Assembly (NCBI GenBank): GCA_039707655.1
Contig: CM077674.1
Span: 242,159,904-242,223,903 of the forward strand
DNA length: 64,000 nucleotides
Reading direction: 5' to 3'
DNA from: Elymus sibiricus
Taxonomy: Eukaryota; Streptophyta; Magnoliopsida; Poales; Poaceae
A program made the position numbers and the translations under genes. Under the pieces are notes generated by a model that made no database searches, was not told the DNA's origin, and worked only from the letters and a program-made list of their open reading frames with translations. Below are positions 1 through 9,566 of this stretch, piece after piece; the first letter of the stretch is position 1, and each line of letters begins with the position of its first letter.

Positions 1-299
1 AGCCGGGGGCGTCACATTACACCTGATGTGAAGTGCAAAAAAAATGTTAGGGAAACAACAAAAAGGGTAATGTGGTTCACTTTTTGACAGTGCCGCGGTT
101 CACTTGCCCTTGTCACTGCGGTCCACTCGGTAATATAAAAGTTTAAAAAAATGACAAAAGAAGTCGTGCGGTTCGCTTGCCCGTCTGATCCAGTGCAGTT
201 TTCAGTCTGAACCAGTGCGGTTTTCTGTCCGATGCGGTTCACTCATCGATTTTGGTGTCGCGAAAAATAGAGTGTCCGCATTTCGGTAAAATCAAAACT
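1..299. repeat. Non-coding, clustered GGTTCAC-type motifs
   Basis: No coding sequence is supported here. A short motif close to TGCGGTTCACTTG recurs near positions 70, 98, 117, 165 and 228, always on the same strand. Such clustering is typical of the subterminal region of a DNA transposon, but no terminus is visible because the window starts inside it. The family is not recognised. Confidence 0.45.
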
Positions 300-925
300 G
301 CTCTTAAACCGTAAGGAATTAGAGAGAGTGTTCTACATGAAAAAGTTGCGCCTCGTCGATATCTTCCCAACGGCATATTATTTGAATCATTCCGACCAGC
401 GGTTTGTAAAAATTCGCGAAAAAACGGCCGCTGCCACTCGTCGTCCGCCACACCATTTTCAAAATTAATTTAAAACCATAAGGAATCTCAAAATAATTTC
501 TACATATGAAAGTTGCGCCTCGTCCGTATCTTTCCAACGGCGTATCACACGCCTCATTTCGACAAACGGTTAAAAAACTGGAGCGAAAACAGTACCAAAA
601 AATTACAAAAAATTCGAAAAACAGAATTCCGTGTTTTAGTAAATTTGAAACTGCTCTTAAACCGTAAGGAATTAGAGAAAGTAATATATATGAAAAAGTT
701 GCGCCTCGACGATATCTTTCCAACGGCGTATCATTTGCTTCATTCCGACAAGCGGTTTGCCAAAATACGCGAAAATACGCTCGGTGCCACTCGTTGGGCG
801 CCCATCGTTTTCGAAACTGCTCTTAAACCGCGAGGAATCTCGAAAAAATTTCAACATGGCGAAGTTGCGCCTAATCCATAGCTTTCCAACGGCGTATTAC
901 ACACCTCGTTCCGACGAACGGTTAA
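300..925 (+). repeat. Alternating two-type tandem repeat, about 352-bp dimer
   Basis: A conserved core (GTTGCGCCT followed by a variable base run and TTTCCAACGGCGTAT) occurs four times, starting near 345, 512, 698 and 863. The spacings alternate (167, 186, 165), so copies 1 and 3 and copies 2 and 4 are more alike: 1 and 3 carry ACCGTAAGGAATTAGAG before the core and 2 and 4 carry a GGAATCTC variant. This is a dimeric higher-order repeat of about 352 bp. A 122-aa frame running through it looks incidental. Family not recognised. Confidence 0.7.
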
Positions 926-1102
926 AAAATTAGATCAAAAACAGTACCGAAAAAACACCACGTGCAGTTTTTTTCGACGAGAAGTTCACTAGTGTTTGTA
1001 TTGCAGTACCTTTGCTTCAGAAAGTGCAGTGCCCTCACGTTGAGCGTGCAGTTCGGATGTGGGCAGAATAACTATTCTGCCAATATTGTCAGAATAGATG
1101 GG

Positions 1103-1103
<1 letters not shown>
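926..1103. other. Non-coding, GTGCAG motif recurrence
   Basis: Continuation of the upstream repeat region. GTGCAGT or GTGCAGTTC occurs near 962, 1023 and 1049, similar to the motif clustering in the first 300 bases. No gene or terminus was found. Confidence 0.35.

Positions 1104-1155
<52 letters not shown>
1104..1155. repeat. (TA)n microsatellite, left
   Basis: An almost uninterrupted run of about 26 TA dinucleotides. It directly abuts the left terminal inverted repeat of the unit at about 1154-15740, and a second (TA)n run lies at the other end of that unit. Confidence 0.95.
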
Positions 1156-1157
<2 letters not shown>

Positions 1158-1194
1158 ACAAATTTTATCTACTACCGGGTGTAGTTACCCCCTG

Positions 1195-1560
1195 AGTCTT
1201 TGTCCTCCACGTGTCCTACCCACCCCCCAAGCAACTAATTGAAACGGGTTAGTGGATATGACAACACCCGATAAGCTGTAACAAACTAGCAATTTAAGTA
1301 ATTGATTAATCGACTAGATAATGTTTACGCCCAACAACCTGCTAGTTTGCTGGACGGCTAACCGTATGCACCGGCTGGTTACGTGCTCATTATGACTCTT
1401 TTGTGTATACACCGCACCATTCTCTCAATATGTATGTGTACATATGTAAATTCTAAGTTAGAGTATGTCTAGTGTCCACGGTTATAGTATATATGGGGTA
1501 TTGTATACATTCATTTTTTAATAGAGTTTGGAAAACTAATTATAGTATGAAGTATATGTA
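1195..1560. other. Non-coding interior of TA-bounded element
   Basis: AT-rich non-coding sequence with short purine and pyrimidine stretches. I see no gene, RNA or repeat beyond the inverted-repeat extension at its left edge. Confidence 0.4.
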
Positions 1561-1564
1561 TTTC

Positions 1565-2110
1565 TTAGATTATGGAGTATATATGCTTTTTGCTGGAGTA
1601 TGGAGTATATACGTTGTATAGTACTTTTTTTTATTACAAGAGTATGGAGTATATATGTTGTACAGTGCAATTTTTTTATTACAGGAGTATGGAGTATTAC
1701 GCCTGGAGTATGGAGTATATGCGTAGTTGATTTTGTCGGCAGTATGAAAAAAGTTTATAAATGGTACACTCGGAGTATGTAGAGTAGAATATTCCTTTTT
1801 AGAAGGGGGTATGGAGTATATCCGTTCGGTATATGTAGTATGTACGTAGTTGATTTTATAAAGCAGCAGTATGAGAAAAAAAATCATATATGATACACGT
1901 GGAGTATGTAGAATAGAATAGTCTTTTTTAGAAGGGAGTATGGAATATGCTCATTACTAGATTATGGAGTATAATCGTCCGGAGTATGTAGTATATACTT
2001 CGTTGATTTTCTAAAGCGGCAGTATGAAAGAAGTATATAGAGTAGAATAGTCTTTTTCTAGAAGAGTATGGAGTATATATACAAGGAGTATGGAGAAAAT
2101 CTCTTAAGAG
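1565..2110 (+). repeat. GGAGTATGGAGTATAT minisatellite
   Basis: The words GAGTATGGAGTATAT and GTAGTATATAC recur many times (for example near 1572, 1595, 1640, 1687, 1701, 1807, 1963, 2067), separated by variable spacers. A second-order repeat of about 130 bp is suggested by TTGATTTT(C/G/A)TAAAGC(G/A)GCAGTATGA near 1730, 1850 and 2003. Reading frames through it are by-products. Confidence 0.75.
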
Positions 2111-2320
2111 TAGTGTACGTCGTATACAACTACCTGATACATTCGATTGAAGTTAAAAAAAGAAGCTGATGCATTCGATTGGTACAAAGTACACCATATG
2201 TTTGTACATCCTTGATGCGTACATGATGTACTCATACAAGCATCAATCTACTGCCCTTCAGCGACGAGGACGCGCCTACTTCTTGAATATTGCCCATAGG
2301 GCATAGGCTGCCAGCGGACG
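2111..2320. other. Left flank of the nested CACTA
   Basis: Non-coding. The last 40 bases (GCCCATAGGGCATAGGCTGCCAGCGGACGAC) partly recur on the far side of the CACTA (GCCCATAAGGC near 14931 and AGGCTGCCGGCGGACGATG near 14982), so the insertion site lay in or next to a short duplicated sequence. Confidence 0.45.
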
Positions 2321-2340
2321 ACCCACTAGTAGAAAAACTA

Positions 2341-2740
2341 CTTTACGTGAGATACATTAGTCCCGGTTTGTAAACGGACCGGCACTAATGTGACCATTAG
2401 TGCCGGTTCCAACGTCTAGGCAAGCGGGCATCATTAGTCCCGGTTCGTGTTGAACCTCTAGTACCGGTTCGTGCCACGAACCGGGACTAAAGAGGTGGTG
2501 GCAGGCTGGTGTCAGGCTGGGGCCCCACCAGTCCCTTTAGTCCCGGTTCGTGGCACGAACCGGTACTAGAAGCTCACATTTAGTCCCGGTTTGTGCCACG
2601 AACCGGGACTAAAGAGGTGGTGGCAGGCTGGTGTCAGGCTGGGGCCCCACCAGTTCCTTTAGTCCCGGTTCGTGGCACGAACCGGTACTAGAAGCTCACA
2701 TTTAGTCCCGGTTTGTGCCATGAACCGGGACTAAAGGTTT
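2341..2740. repeat. Left CACTA subterminal repeats
   Basis: Multiple direct and inverted copies of TTTAGTCCCGGTTCGTG and its complement. A segment of about 130 bp containing an AAGAGGTGGTGGCAGGCTGG block is tandemly duplicated (2488 and 2612 copies). In related elements such repeats are binding sites for the element-encoded DNA-binding protein; here this is inferred from position and repetition. Confidence 0.85.
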
Positions 2741-2743
2741 TCC

Positions 2744-2750
2744 TATATAA
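2744..2750 (+). promoter_or_regulatory. TATA box of left CACTA transcript
   Basis: TATATAA follows directly after the last subterminal repeat and is succeeded by a CT-rich leader (CTCTCTGTTCTTCCCC), the usual arrangement for a plant core promoter. It would drive the small ORF at 3253 and possibly the transposase at 3790. Candidate leader splice sites are donor 2896 (AAAG/GTTAGC) and acceptor 3058 (TGTAG/GTG). Confidence 0.6.
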
Positions 2751-3252
2751 ACCCTTCGTCCAGCCCGCGATCGAGCTCTCTGTTCTTCCCCTTTTCCTCT
2801 CCTCTCTGTTCTTCCCCAAAGCTCGAGCTCATCCTTCATTTTGTCCAAAATTTGTCAAGATTTGAAGGCCCCCCATCCATCCAAGTGATCACAAAGGTTA
2901 GCAACTTTGTCCTTTCATCTCTCATTGGTAGATTAGCTCTTGCAATGCTCTATAAGTATAGTGATTTGTGGGTTTTAGTTTGGGAGTAATTATATGTGGT
3001 AGTTTATTTGATTTATATGCAATTTGAGCTCAAATTAACTCTTAGTTTGTATATGTAGGTGTGGTTTACTTAGTGCCTTCCCGTCCCCGTCCTAACCACC
3101 GTCGATCGCCCGCACCGTCCCGTCGCCGGCACCACCTTGGTGAGCCTCTTGTTCTTATCTTTTTTATAAAAAAAAATCATGTTTGTGTGATTTAGATATA
3201 TAGTTACTTGTATAATTTTCTTACCTGTACGTTGTTTGTTATACATAGTGCC

Positions 3253-3697
3253 ATGACTTTGATATCCGTCCCCGTCGGCCATCGTCCGGTTTATGATTCG
3301 GATGTGGTATATTCTCTTTTATAACTATTTGTTGCATTTCGTGTTTATGACAAATTATGCCCATCAAGTTGACATAGATATTTTTATCTAGGAGGTATGT
3401 GAACCGGAAATTGCAACCGACCCTCTTGTCGAGAGGTTAAATTTAGTTGAAAAAGAAAACGAGTATTTGAAAGAAAAATTGAAAAGAATTGAAGAAGAGA
3501 AGATGAAACTGGAGTTGTATGTTGCCGATGTCGTCGATGATCACAAGATCAAGATGGATGCAATGCGCTTGAAGATTAGAAAATTTAAAAAATATGCCAT
3601 TGATAGTGAGGCTTGGTATCACTATGCTGTTGGATCAATTGTTACCTTAGTTGCGATCTTGATCGCATTTGTTGTTGCATTTAAATGCTTTAGCTAG
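3253..3697 (+). CDS. Two-exon tail-anchored coiled-coil protein of CACTA element, 119 aa
   Basis: Exon 1 at 3253-3306 (18 codons from ATG) and exon 2 at 3392-3697 join in phase through a canonical intron (donor GTATAT, acceptor CTAG). The product starts MTLISVPVGHRP, continues with a highly charged heptad-like region (about residues 35-85, many Glu/Lys/Leu), then has one strongly hydrophobic segment near the C-terminus (GSIVTLVAILIAFVVAF) with a 4-residue tail (KCFS). That is the architecture of a tail-anchored membrane protein with a cytosolic coiled coil. It lies 92 bp upstream of the transposase start and is the only multi-exon CACTA frame here with no defect. I do not recognise a domain family and assign no function; a nuclear-envelope or ER location is inference. 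Confidence 0.65.
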
Positions 3698-3789
3698 AGA
3701 GTTTGTATGTTGTTTTATGAGAACAAGTGTGTATGAACTTTATGTATGAACTTGTATTAATTTGGTCTTTTCGGTGTTGTGTAATGAAG

Positions 3790-6700
3790 ATGAGCCGGCA
3801 ATGGATGTACGATGACCGATGCTCTCCCCAGTTCATTAATGGCGTGCGTACTTTTCTGGTTGCGGCTGAGGCAAACAAGCGGGCGGATGGTTTTATGTAT
3901 TGTCCATGTGCTGGCTGTAAGAATGATCGAAATTACTCTAACTCAAGAACCATTCACATCCACCTGTTTGAGTCCGGTTTCATGTCCAGCTATAACTGTT
4001 GGACCAAGCACGGAGAAAGAGGGGTCCTAATGGAAGAGAATGAAGAAGAAGAGGATGATGACAGCTATCCTGGCCATGGGTTCCCTGATTACGATGGTAC
4101 AACAATGGGGGAAGAAGCTGAGCCGGCAATGCGGGAAGAAGCTGAAGAAGAGGCATCAGATGAGCCCGCTGATGATCTTGGTCGGGCCATTGCCGATGCA
4201 AAGAGAAACTGCGCAAGTGAAAAGGAGAAGCTGAAGTTGCAGCGCATGTTAGAGGATCACAAGAAATTGTTGTACCCAAATTGCGAAGATGACAAGAAAA
4301 AGCTGGGTACCACACTGGAATTGCTGCAATGGAAGGCAGAGAATGGTGTATCTGACAAGGGATTTGAAAAGTTGCTGATAATGTTAAAGAAGAAGCTTCC
4401 AAAGGACAACGAATTGCCCGACAGTACGTACGAAGCAAAGAAGGTTGTCTGCCCTCTAGGATTAGAGGTGCAGAAGATACATGCATGCCCTAATGACTGC
4501 ATCCTCTACCGCGGTGAGTACGAGGATTTGAATGCATGCCCGGTATGCGGTGCATTGCGCTATAAGATCAGCCACGATGACCCTGGTGATGTTGAGGGCG
4601 AGCGCCCCAGGAAGAAGATTCCTGCCAAGGTGATGTGGTATGCTCCTATAATACCACGGTTGAAACGTTTGTTCCAAAACAAAGAGCATGCCAAGTTGAT
4701 GCGATGGCACAAAGAAGACCGTAAGAAAGACGGGAAGTTGAGAGTACCCGCTGACGGATCGCAGTGGAGAAAAATCGAGAGAAAGTGGAAGGACTTTGCA
4801 GATGACGCAAGGAACGTATGGTTTGGTTTAAGTGCAGATGGCATTAATCCTTTTGGGGAGCAGAGCAGCAATCATAGCACATGGCCTGTGACTCTATGTA
4901 TCTATAACCTTCCTCCTTGGTTGTGCATGAAGCGGAAGTTCATTATGATGCCAGTGCTCATCCAAGGCCCCAAGCAACCCGGCAACGACATTGATGTGTA
5001 CCTAAGGCCATTAGTTGAAGAACTTTTAGAGCTGTGGAGTATAGAAGGTGTATGTGCGTGGGATGAGCACAAACAGCAGGAATTTGACCTGCGAGCATTG
5101 CTGTTTGTAACCATCAATGATTGTCCTGCTCTCAGTAACCTTTCAGGACAGACAAACAAGGGATACCACGCATGCACGCACTGTTTAGATGATACCGACA
5201 GTATATATTTGGATAAATGTAAGAAGAATGTGTACCTGGGACATCGTCGATTTCTTCCGAGCAGGCATCCCGTAAGAAAGAAAGGCAAGCATTTCAAAGG
5301 TGAGGCAGATCACCGGAAGAAGCCTCGCCATTTTAAAAGTAATCTTTGGAAAGGGTCCTGGCGGACAATCTGTTTCGAATGACGCTGACGGACGCGCACC
5401 CATGTGGAAGCAGAAATCTATATTTTGGGACCTACCCTATTGGAAAGACCTAGAGGTCCGCTCTGCAATCGACGTGATGCACGTGACGAAGAATCTTTGC
5501 GTGAACCTGCTAGGCTTCTTGGGCGTGTATGGGAAGACAAAAGATACACCGGAGGCACGGGAGGACCAGCAACGTATGCACGGAAAAGACGGCATGGATC
5601 CAAAGCAGTATCAGGGTCATGCCAGCTACGCTCTTACCAAAGAAGAGAAGGAAATCTTCTTCGAATGCCTGCTCAGTATGAAGGTCCCGTCTGGCTTCTC
5701 ATCGAATATAAAGGGAATAATAAATATGGCAGAGAAAAAGTTCCAGAACCTAAAGTCTCATGACTGCCACGTGATTATGACGCAACTGCTTCCGGTTGCA
5801 TTGAGGGGGCTTCTACCGGAAAACGTTCGATTAGCCATTGTGAAGCTATGTGCATTCCTCAATGCAATCTCTCAGAAGGTAATCGATCCAGAAATCATAC
5901 CAAGGTTAGAGAATGATTTGGTGCAATGTCTTGTCAGTTTCGAGTTGGTGTTCCCACCATCCTTCTTCAATATCATGACGCACGTCCTAGTTCACCTAGT
6001 CGAAGAGATTGCCATTCTGGGTCCTGTGTTTCTACACAATATGTTCCCCTTTGAGAGGTTCATGGGAGTCTTAAAGAAATATGTTCATAACCGTGCTAGG
6101 CCAGAAGGAAGCATCTCCAAGGGCCATGAAACAGAGGAGGTCATTGAGTTTTGTGTTGACTCTATTCCTGACCTTAAGCCGATTGGTGTTCCTGAATCGC
6201 GGCATGAGGGCAGACTGGGTGGAAAAGGCACGCTAGGAAAGAATTTAGAAATATGCCATGACGGGCATTCTTGGGCGCAAGCACACTACACAGTTCTACA
6301 AAGTTCCGCCTTGGTGGCTCCGTATATCGAGGAACACAAGAATATTCTACGCTCCAAACACCCGGAGCAGTCTGACGACTGGATTACGCATGAACAAACG
6401 GGGACTTTCGCCGGTTGGTTGCAGACACGTCTCATGCATGACGACACTGTTGCAGATGAGCTGTACTTGCTGTCCAAGTTACCATCTTCGACTATATTGA
6501 CTTTCAAAGGGTACGAGATAAATGGGAATACATTTTACACGATCGCCCAAGATAAAAAGAGCACCAACCAAAACAGTGGTGTCCGCTTTGATGCAGCAAA
6601 CACCAATAGGCCAAAGGACACATATTATGGTTACATAGAGGAGATATGGGAACTTGACTATGGACGTGGTTTGAAGGTCCCTTTGTTTCGGTGCAAATGG

Positions 6701-7114
6701 GTCAATCTGACAGGAGGCGTGGTAAAGGAAGACCCGCAGTACGGAATGACAACAGTGGATCTCAACAATCTTGGGTATGCAGACGAACCATTCGTCCTAG
6801 CCAATGATGTGGCGCAGGTTTTCTATGTGAAGGACATGTCTACCAAGCCGAGAAAAAGAAAAGATAAGGAAGAGAATACATCATACGATGAGCCAAAGCG
6901 CCACATAGTTCTTTCAGGGAAAAGAAACATCGTGGGAGTGGAGGACAAGACAGACATGTCAGAAGATTATGAAAAGTTTCATGAAATTGCTCCCTTCACA
7001 GTGAATATTGACCCGAGCATCCAGTTAAACGATGAAGATTGTCCATGGTTACGGCGCAAAGGGACACACGTGAAGAAAAAGTTTTGTACCCAAAGATCCC
7101 ACTCTGGGATGTGA
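3790..7114 (+). pseudogene. Tnp2-type CACTA transposase, frameshifted
   Basis: Starts at MSRQWMYDDRCSP; the in-frame ATG at 3784 is an alternative. Order of domains: N-terminal transposase-associated zinc-binding region (CPCAGCKN, about residues 45-80), acidic linker, the Tnp2 catalytic domain (CPNDCILYRGEY, GLSADGINPFG, TCIYNLPPW-like, CTHCLD, IDVMHVTKNL), a DUF4218-like part (RGLLPENVRLAIVKLC, HNMFPFERFMGVLKKYV) and a C-terminal DUF4216-like part (YYGYIEEIWELDYG, VPLFRCKWVNL). The catalytic protein would bind transposon ends and cut and rejoin DNA in the nucleus. The reading frame moves by one base near 5330-5350 between KHFKGEADHRKKP and IFGKGPGG, where about 18 residues that relatives have also seem absent. 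The gene is otherwise open over 1,100 codons and has no introns, so the disabling event looks recent. Confidence 0.88.
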
Positions 7115-8080
7115 CCGGCTTCACTGTCATCACTTTCTTCTCTAGTGAGTTTCCGGACTTATATATCTGGAAAGTCCCACTTTGGACAAACCAGAGGGAA
7201 TCTTTGTAATAGTTAGGGTACTTATGTGTTTTGGCATTTGAAACGCGAAGAAATATTATGTCCAAACAAATTATTTCATGCATTTACTGATTTTTTTGAG
7301 CTAAATGACCCTGAAATTGAAAAGCACTACAAATGAACTCTGAAAAGGTTGAAAGTTGGCATGGTATCATCATTTCACCCACATAGCATGTGCTAAAAAG
7401 TTGAGAGGGTTACGGCAAAAACTGGATGCACTTCGTGTACAAAATGGACAATCTCTTTCAAAGTATATCAGGCTTTCGGACGAAAACTCATCTGTTACAA
7501 AGGCATTTTATTTTTTTAAATAACCTAAGAATTACCAACTTGAATATAATGATAAAACACACTAATATTAAACAGCGGAAAAAAGAATCACTGAAAAATC
7601 TATTTTTAAACTAAAGTTATTCACAAACTAGTGATTCACACAAAATTCAAATAATTCAAATTTAAACTATCCAAATTTGAAAACTACTGGCACTAACAGA
7701 AAGTTTATAATTTTTTTTACCTAAAGCAAAAAATATTCACAAAGAAACTCTAAATAAAGCAAAGAAACTCTAAATAAAGCAAAAAACAACTCAGAAACAA
7801 AAAAAAGCAGAAAAAAATGAAAAATAAATAAATTAAAAAAGTCCGCCTACTGGGCCACCACGGCCTGCATACGACTAGAAACCCAACCTCTAGTTGGGCC
7901 AGGATGCAGGCCCGCCAGGCCCAGTAGGCCCAACAGGGCAGCGAAGGTGCGGTATGCCCGGAAGGCCTGCTTTAGAGAGGAGCTCGAAGGAGCAGCCGCG
8001 GCGGGGCTTATAAACCAGTGCGGCTGCCCTTCGCTGGGCGAGGTGGGACTAAACTTCCTGCACCGCGGCCGTGGCAGCAC
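7115..8080. other. CACTA internal non-coding spacer
   Basis: AT-rich to about 7840, with a 21-bp direct duplication (AAAGAAACTCTAAATAAAGC at 7738 and 7758). From about 7840 it becomes GC-rich and contains GCCCTTCGCTGGGCGAGGTGGGAC near 8026, a sequence type I associate with the outer parts of this transposon class. No gene is supported. Confidence 0.5.
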
Positions 8081-8086
8081 GAGACC

Positions 8087-8166
8087 TTTAGTCGCGGTTG
8101 GTGGCTCCAACCGCGACTAAAGGTGGGCCTTTAGTCCCGGTTGGAGCCACCAACCGCGACTAAAGG
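8087..8166. repeat. Internal GTCGCGGTTGG palindromes
   Basis: CCTTTAGTCGCGGTTGG and its complement flank GTGGCT and then recur as CCTTTAGTCCCGGTTGGAG with a complement, giving two overlapping palindromes of about 40 bp. These are subterminal-type motifs in the middle of the element, just upstream of the second gene block. They could be regulatory sites or the relic of an older fused terminus. Confidence 0.65.
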
Positions 8167-8214
8167 TCTGGCTTCCCGCCGCTTGGCCTGGCAAAAATTG
8201 ACCTTTAGTCACAG

Positions 8215-8600
8215 AGGAGATCGCCGTCCCCGACACGCCGCCTGCCCCGACGCCGTCGCCGCCCCCAACGCGCCGCCCATGCCGCACCCGCGCCCGCCTG
8301 CCCCGACGCCGTCGCCGCCCCCGACGCGCCGCCCACGCCTTCGCCGCCCCCGACGGGCCGCCCACGCCGCGCCCGCGCCCGCCTGCCCCGACACGCCGTC
8401 CCGCCGCCCCTCCTCGACCTCGCGCGCCGTCGCCGTCGCCGTCGCAGTCGCCGACGACTCGCCTTGCCTCGCCGGCCGTCGCCCCGCTGTGAGCCCCTGC
8501 CGCCATGGCCGCCCCGTCGCAGTCGCCGTCGCCGATGACTCGCCTCGCCTCGCCGGCCGTCGCCCCGCTGTGAGCCCCTGCCGCCATGGCCGCCCCTCCC
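8215..8600. repeat. CCG-rich low-complexity block with 75-bp tandem duplication
   Basis: Very GC-rich, made of CGCCG and CCCGACG words, open in several frames on both strands, so no frame can be favoured. A unit beginning GTCGCAGTCGCCGA and ending ATGGCCGCCCC is duplicated in tandem at 8441-8515 and 8516-8596. Probably untranslated leader or promoter of a transcript; no product is called. Confidence 0.6.
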
Positions 8601-8608
8601 ATCGAGCC

Positions 8609-8654
8609 CGCACACACACACACACATGCATGAACACACACACACACACACACA
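8609..8654. repeat. (CA)n microsatellite
   Basis: Two (CA)n runs separated by TGCATGAA. Confidence 0.9.
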
Positions 8655-8927
8655 TATTCTTATTTTCTGTTTTTCTGTTTCTTAGTTTTTTATACTTTTA
8701 GTTATAGAAATGTTAGATGAAGTGTTAGATATATAAATGTTAGATGAATGTTTTTTATTTTTTTATACTTTTAGTTATAGCTAGATAAATGTTAGCTAGA
8801 TATAAAAACGTTGAGGAATTTTGACATTTGATCCAATGTATAGCAATTAGTATTTGCAAAAGTTGCATATTTTAATGTTGTATTTGCAAAAGTTTGTTAT
8901 GTATTTGCAATTAGTATATGTATGTAT
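8655..8927. other. AT-rich spacer before hairpin
   Basis: Low-complexity AT-rich sequence with local duplications (GTTAGAT, TATTTGCAA, each several times). No gene or RNA recognised. Confidence 0.4.
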
Positions 8928-9479
8928 ATAATAGATTCTCTTAGTCCTTTAAGGGATTTATCAAGAATGCCCCCATTATGGATGTGCACAAGTTGATCCA
9001 ATTTTTTTTCTGATCTCATGCATCTACCCTTCTATATGTCACGTTTTGTCTAGTGTCAAAGTATTGAATAAATTCATGGCTTCATAATTAGCCGGAAGTA
9101 ACAGGCGCATGATGGTACGAAGTTTTTCAAAGTTGTTTTGGAACGGAGTTCTTGATAGAATAATTAGCTTTTTGGTACGAAGTTCAGCAAAGGCCTTCCA
9201 AATAGCGATATTCGGAAGGCTCTTGCTGAACTTCGTACCAAAAAGCTAATTATCCTATCCGGGACTCCGTTCCAAAACAACTTTGGACAGCTTCGTACCA
9301 TCATGCGCCTGTTACTTCCGGCTAATGATGAAGCCATGGTTTTCTTGAATCCTTTGACACTAGACAACGTGACATATAGAGAAGGGTAGATGAGATCAGG
9401 AAAAATATGGACCATTTTCTGCACATACATAATGGCGCCATTTTGTTAAATCCCTTAAAGGTTAAGAGAATCCGTTATG
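8928..9479. ncRNA. Long inverted-repeat hairpin with SNF2-helicase-like sequence
   Basis: Left arm 8928-9204 and right arm 9209-9479 are reverse complements along their whole length with a 4-base loop (GCGA, 9205-9208); by eye they match at about 85-90 %. The right arm on the plus strand has an open frame from about 9206 to 9389 whose translation contains IRKALAELRTKKLIILSG followed directly by TPFQNNF. This is the motif III region (SGTPxQNN) of SNF2-family chromatin remodellers, close in pattern to the plant CLASSY/DRD1 group. The left arm carries the same peptide on the minus strand with a G to R change (LSRTPFQNNF). A transcript crossing it would fold into a near-perfect stem of about 270 bp, a potential small-RNA precursor. 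The structure is seen; transcription and processing are inferred. Confidence 0.7.
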
Positions 9480-9492
9480 ATTCTGAAGGTTC

Positions 9493-9503
9493 CTCGTATA
9501 TAA
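9493..9503 (+). promoter_or_regulatory. Possible TATA box (CGTATATAAG)
   Basis: A TATA-like word lies 13 bases beyond the hairpin and about 70 bases upstream of the ATG at 9567. Spacing fits a core promoter for the 144-aa frame; no other support. Confidence 0.3.
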
Positions 9504-9566
9504 GAAATCACAATCAAGCATTTAAAAAATGTTAAATTTGCATAGAATTTGTTCTCGACGTCAACG

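Noticed and set aside
8141..8701. Overlapping Pro/Arg/Gly-rich frames of 148-186 codons on both strands
   Set aside because: The segment is CCG-repeat low complexity, open in four or more frames at once; no domain and no favoured strand.
9164..9430. 88-codon minus-strand frame
   Set aside because: It is the antisense of the SNF2-like hairpin right arm; the meaningful peptide is on the plus strand.
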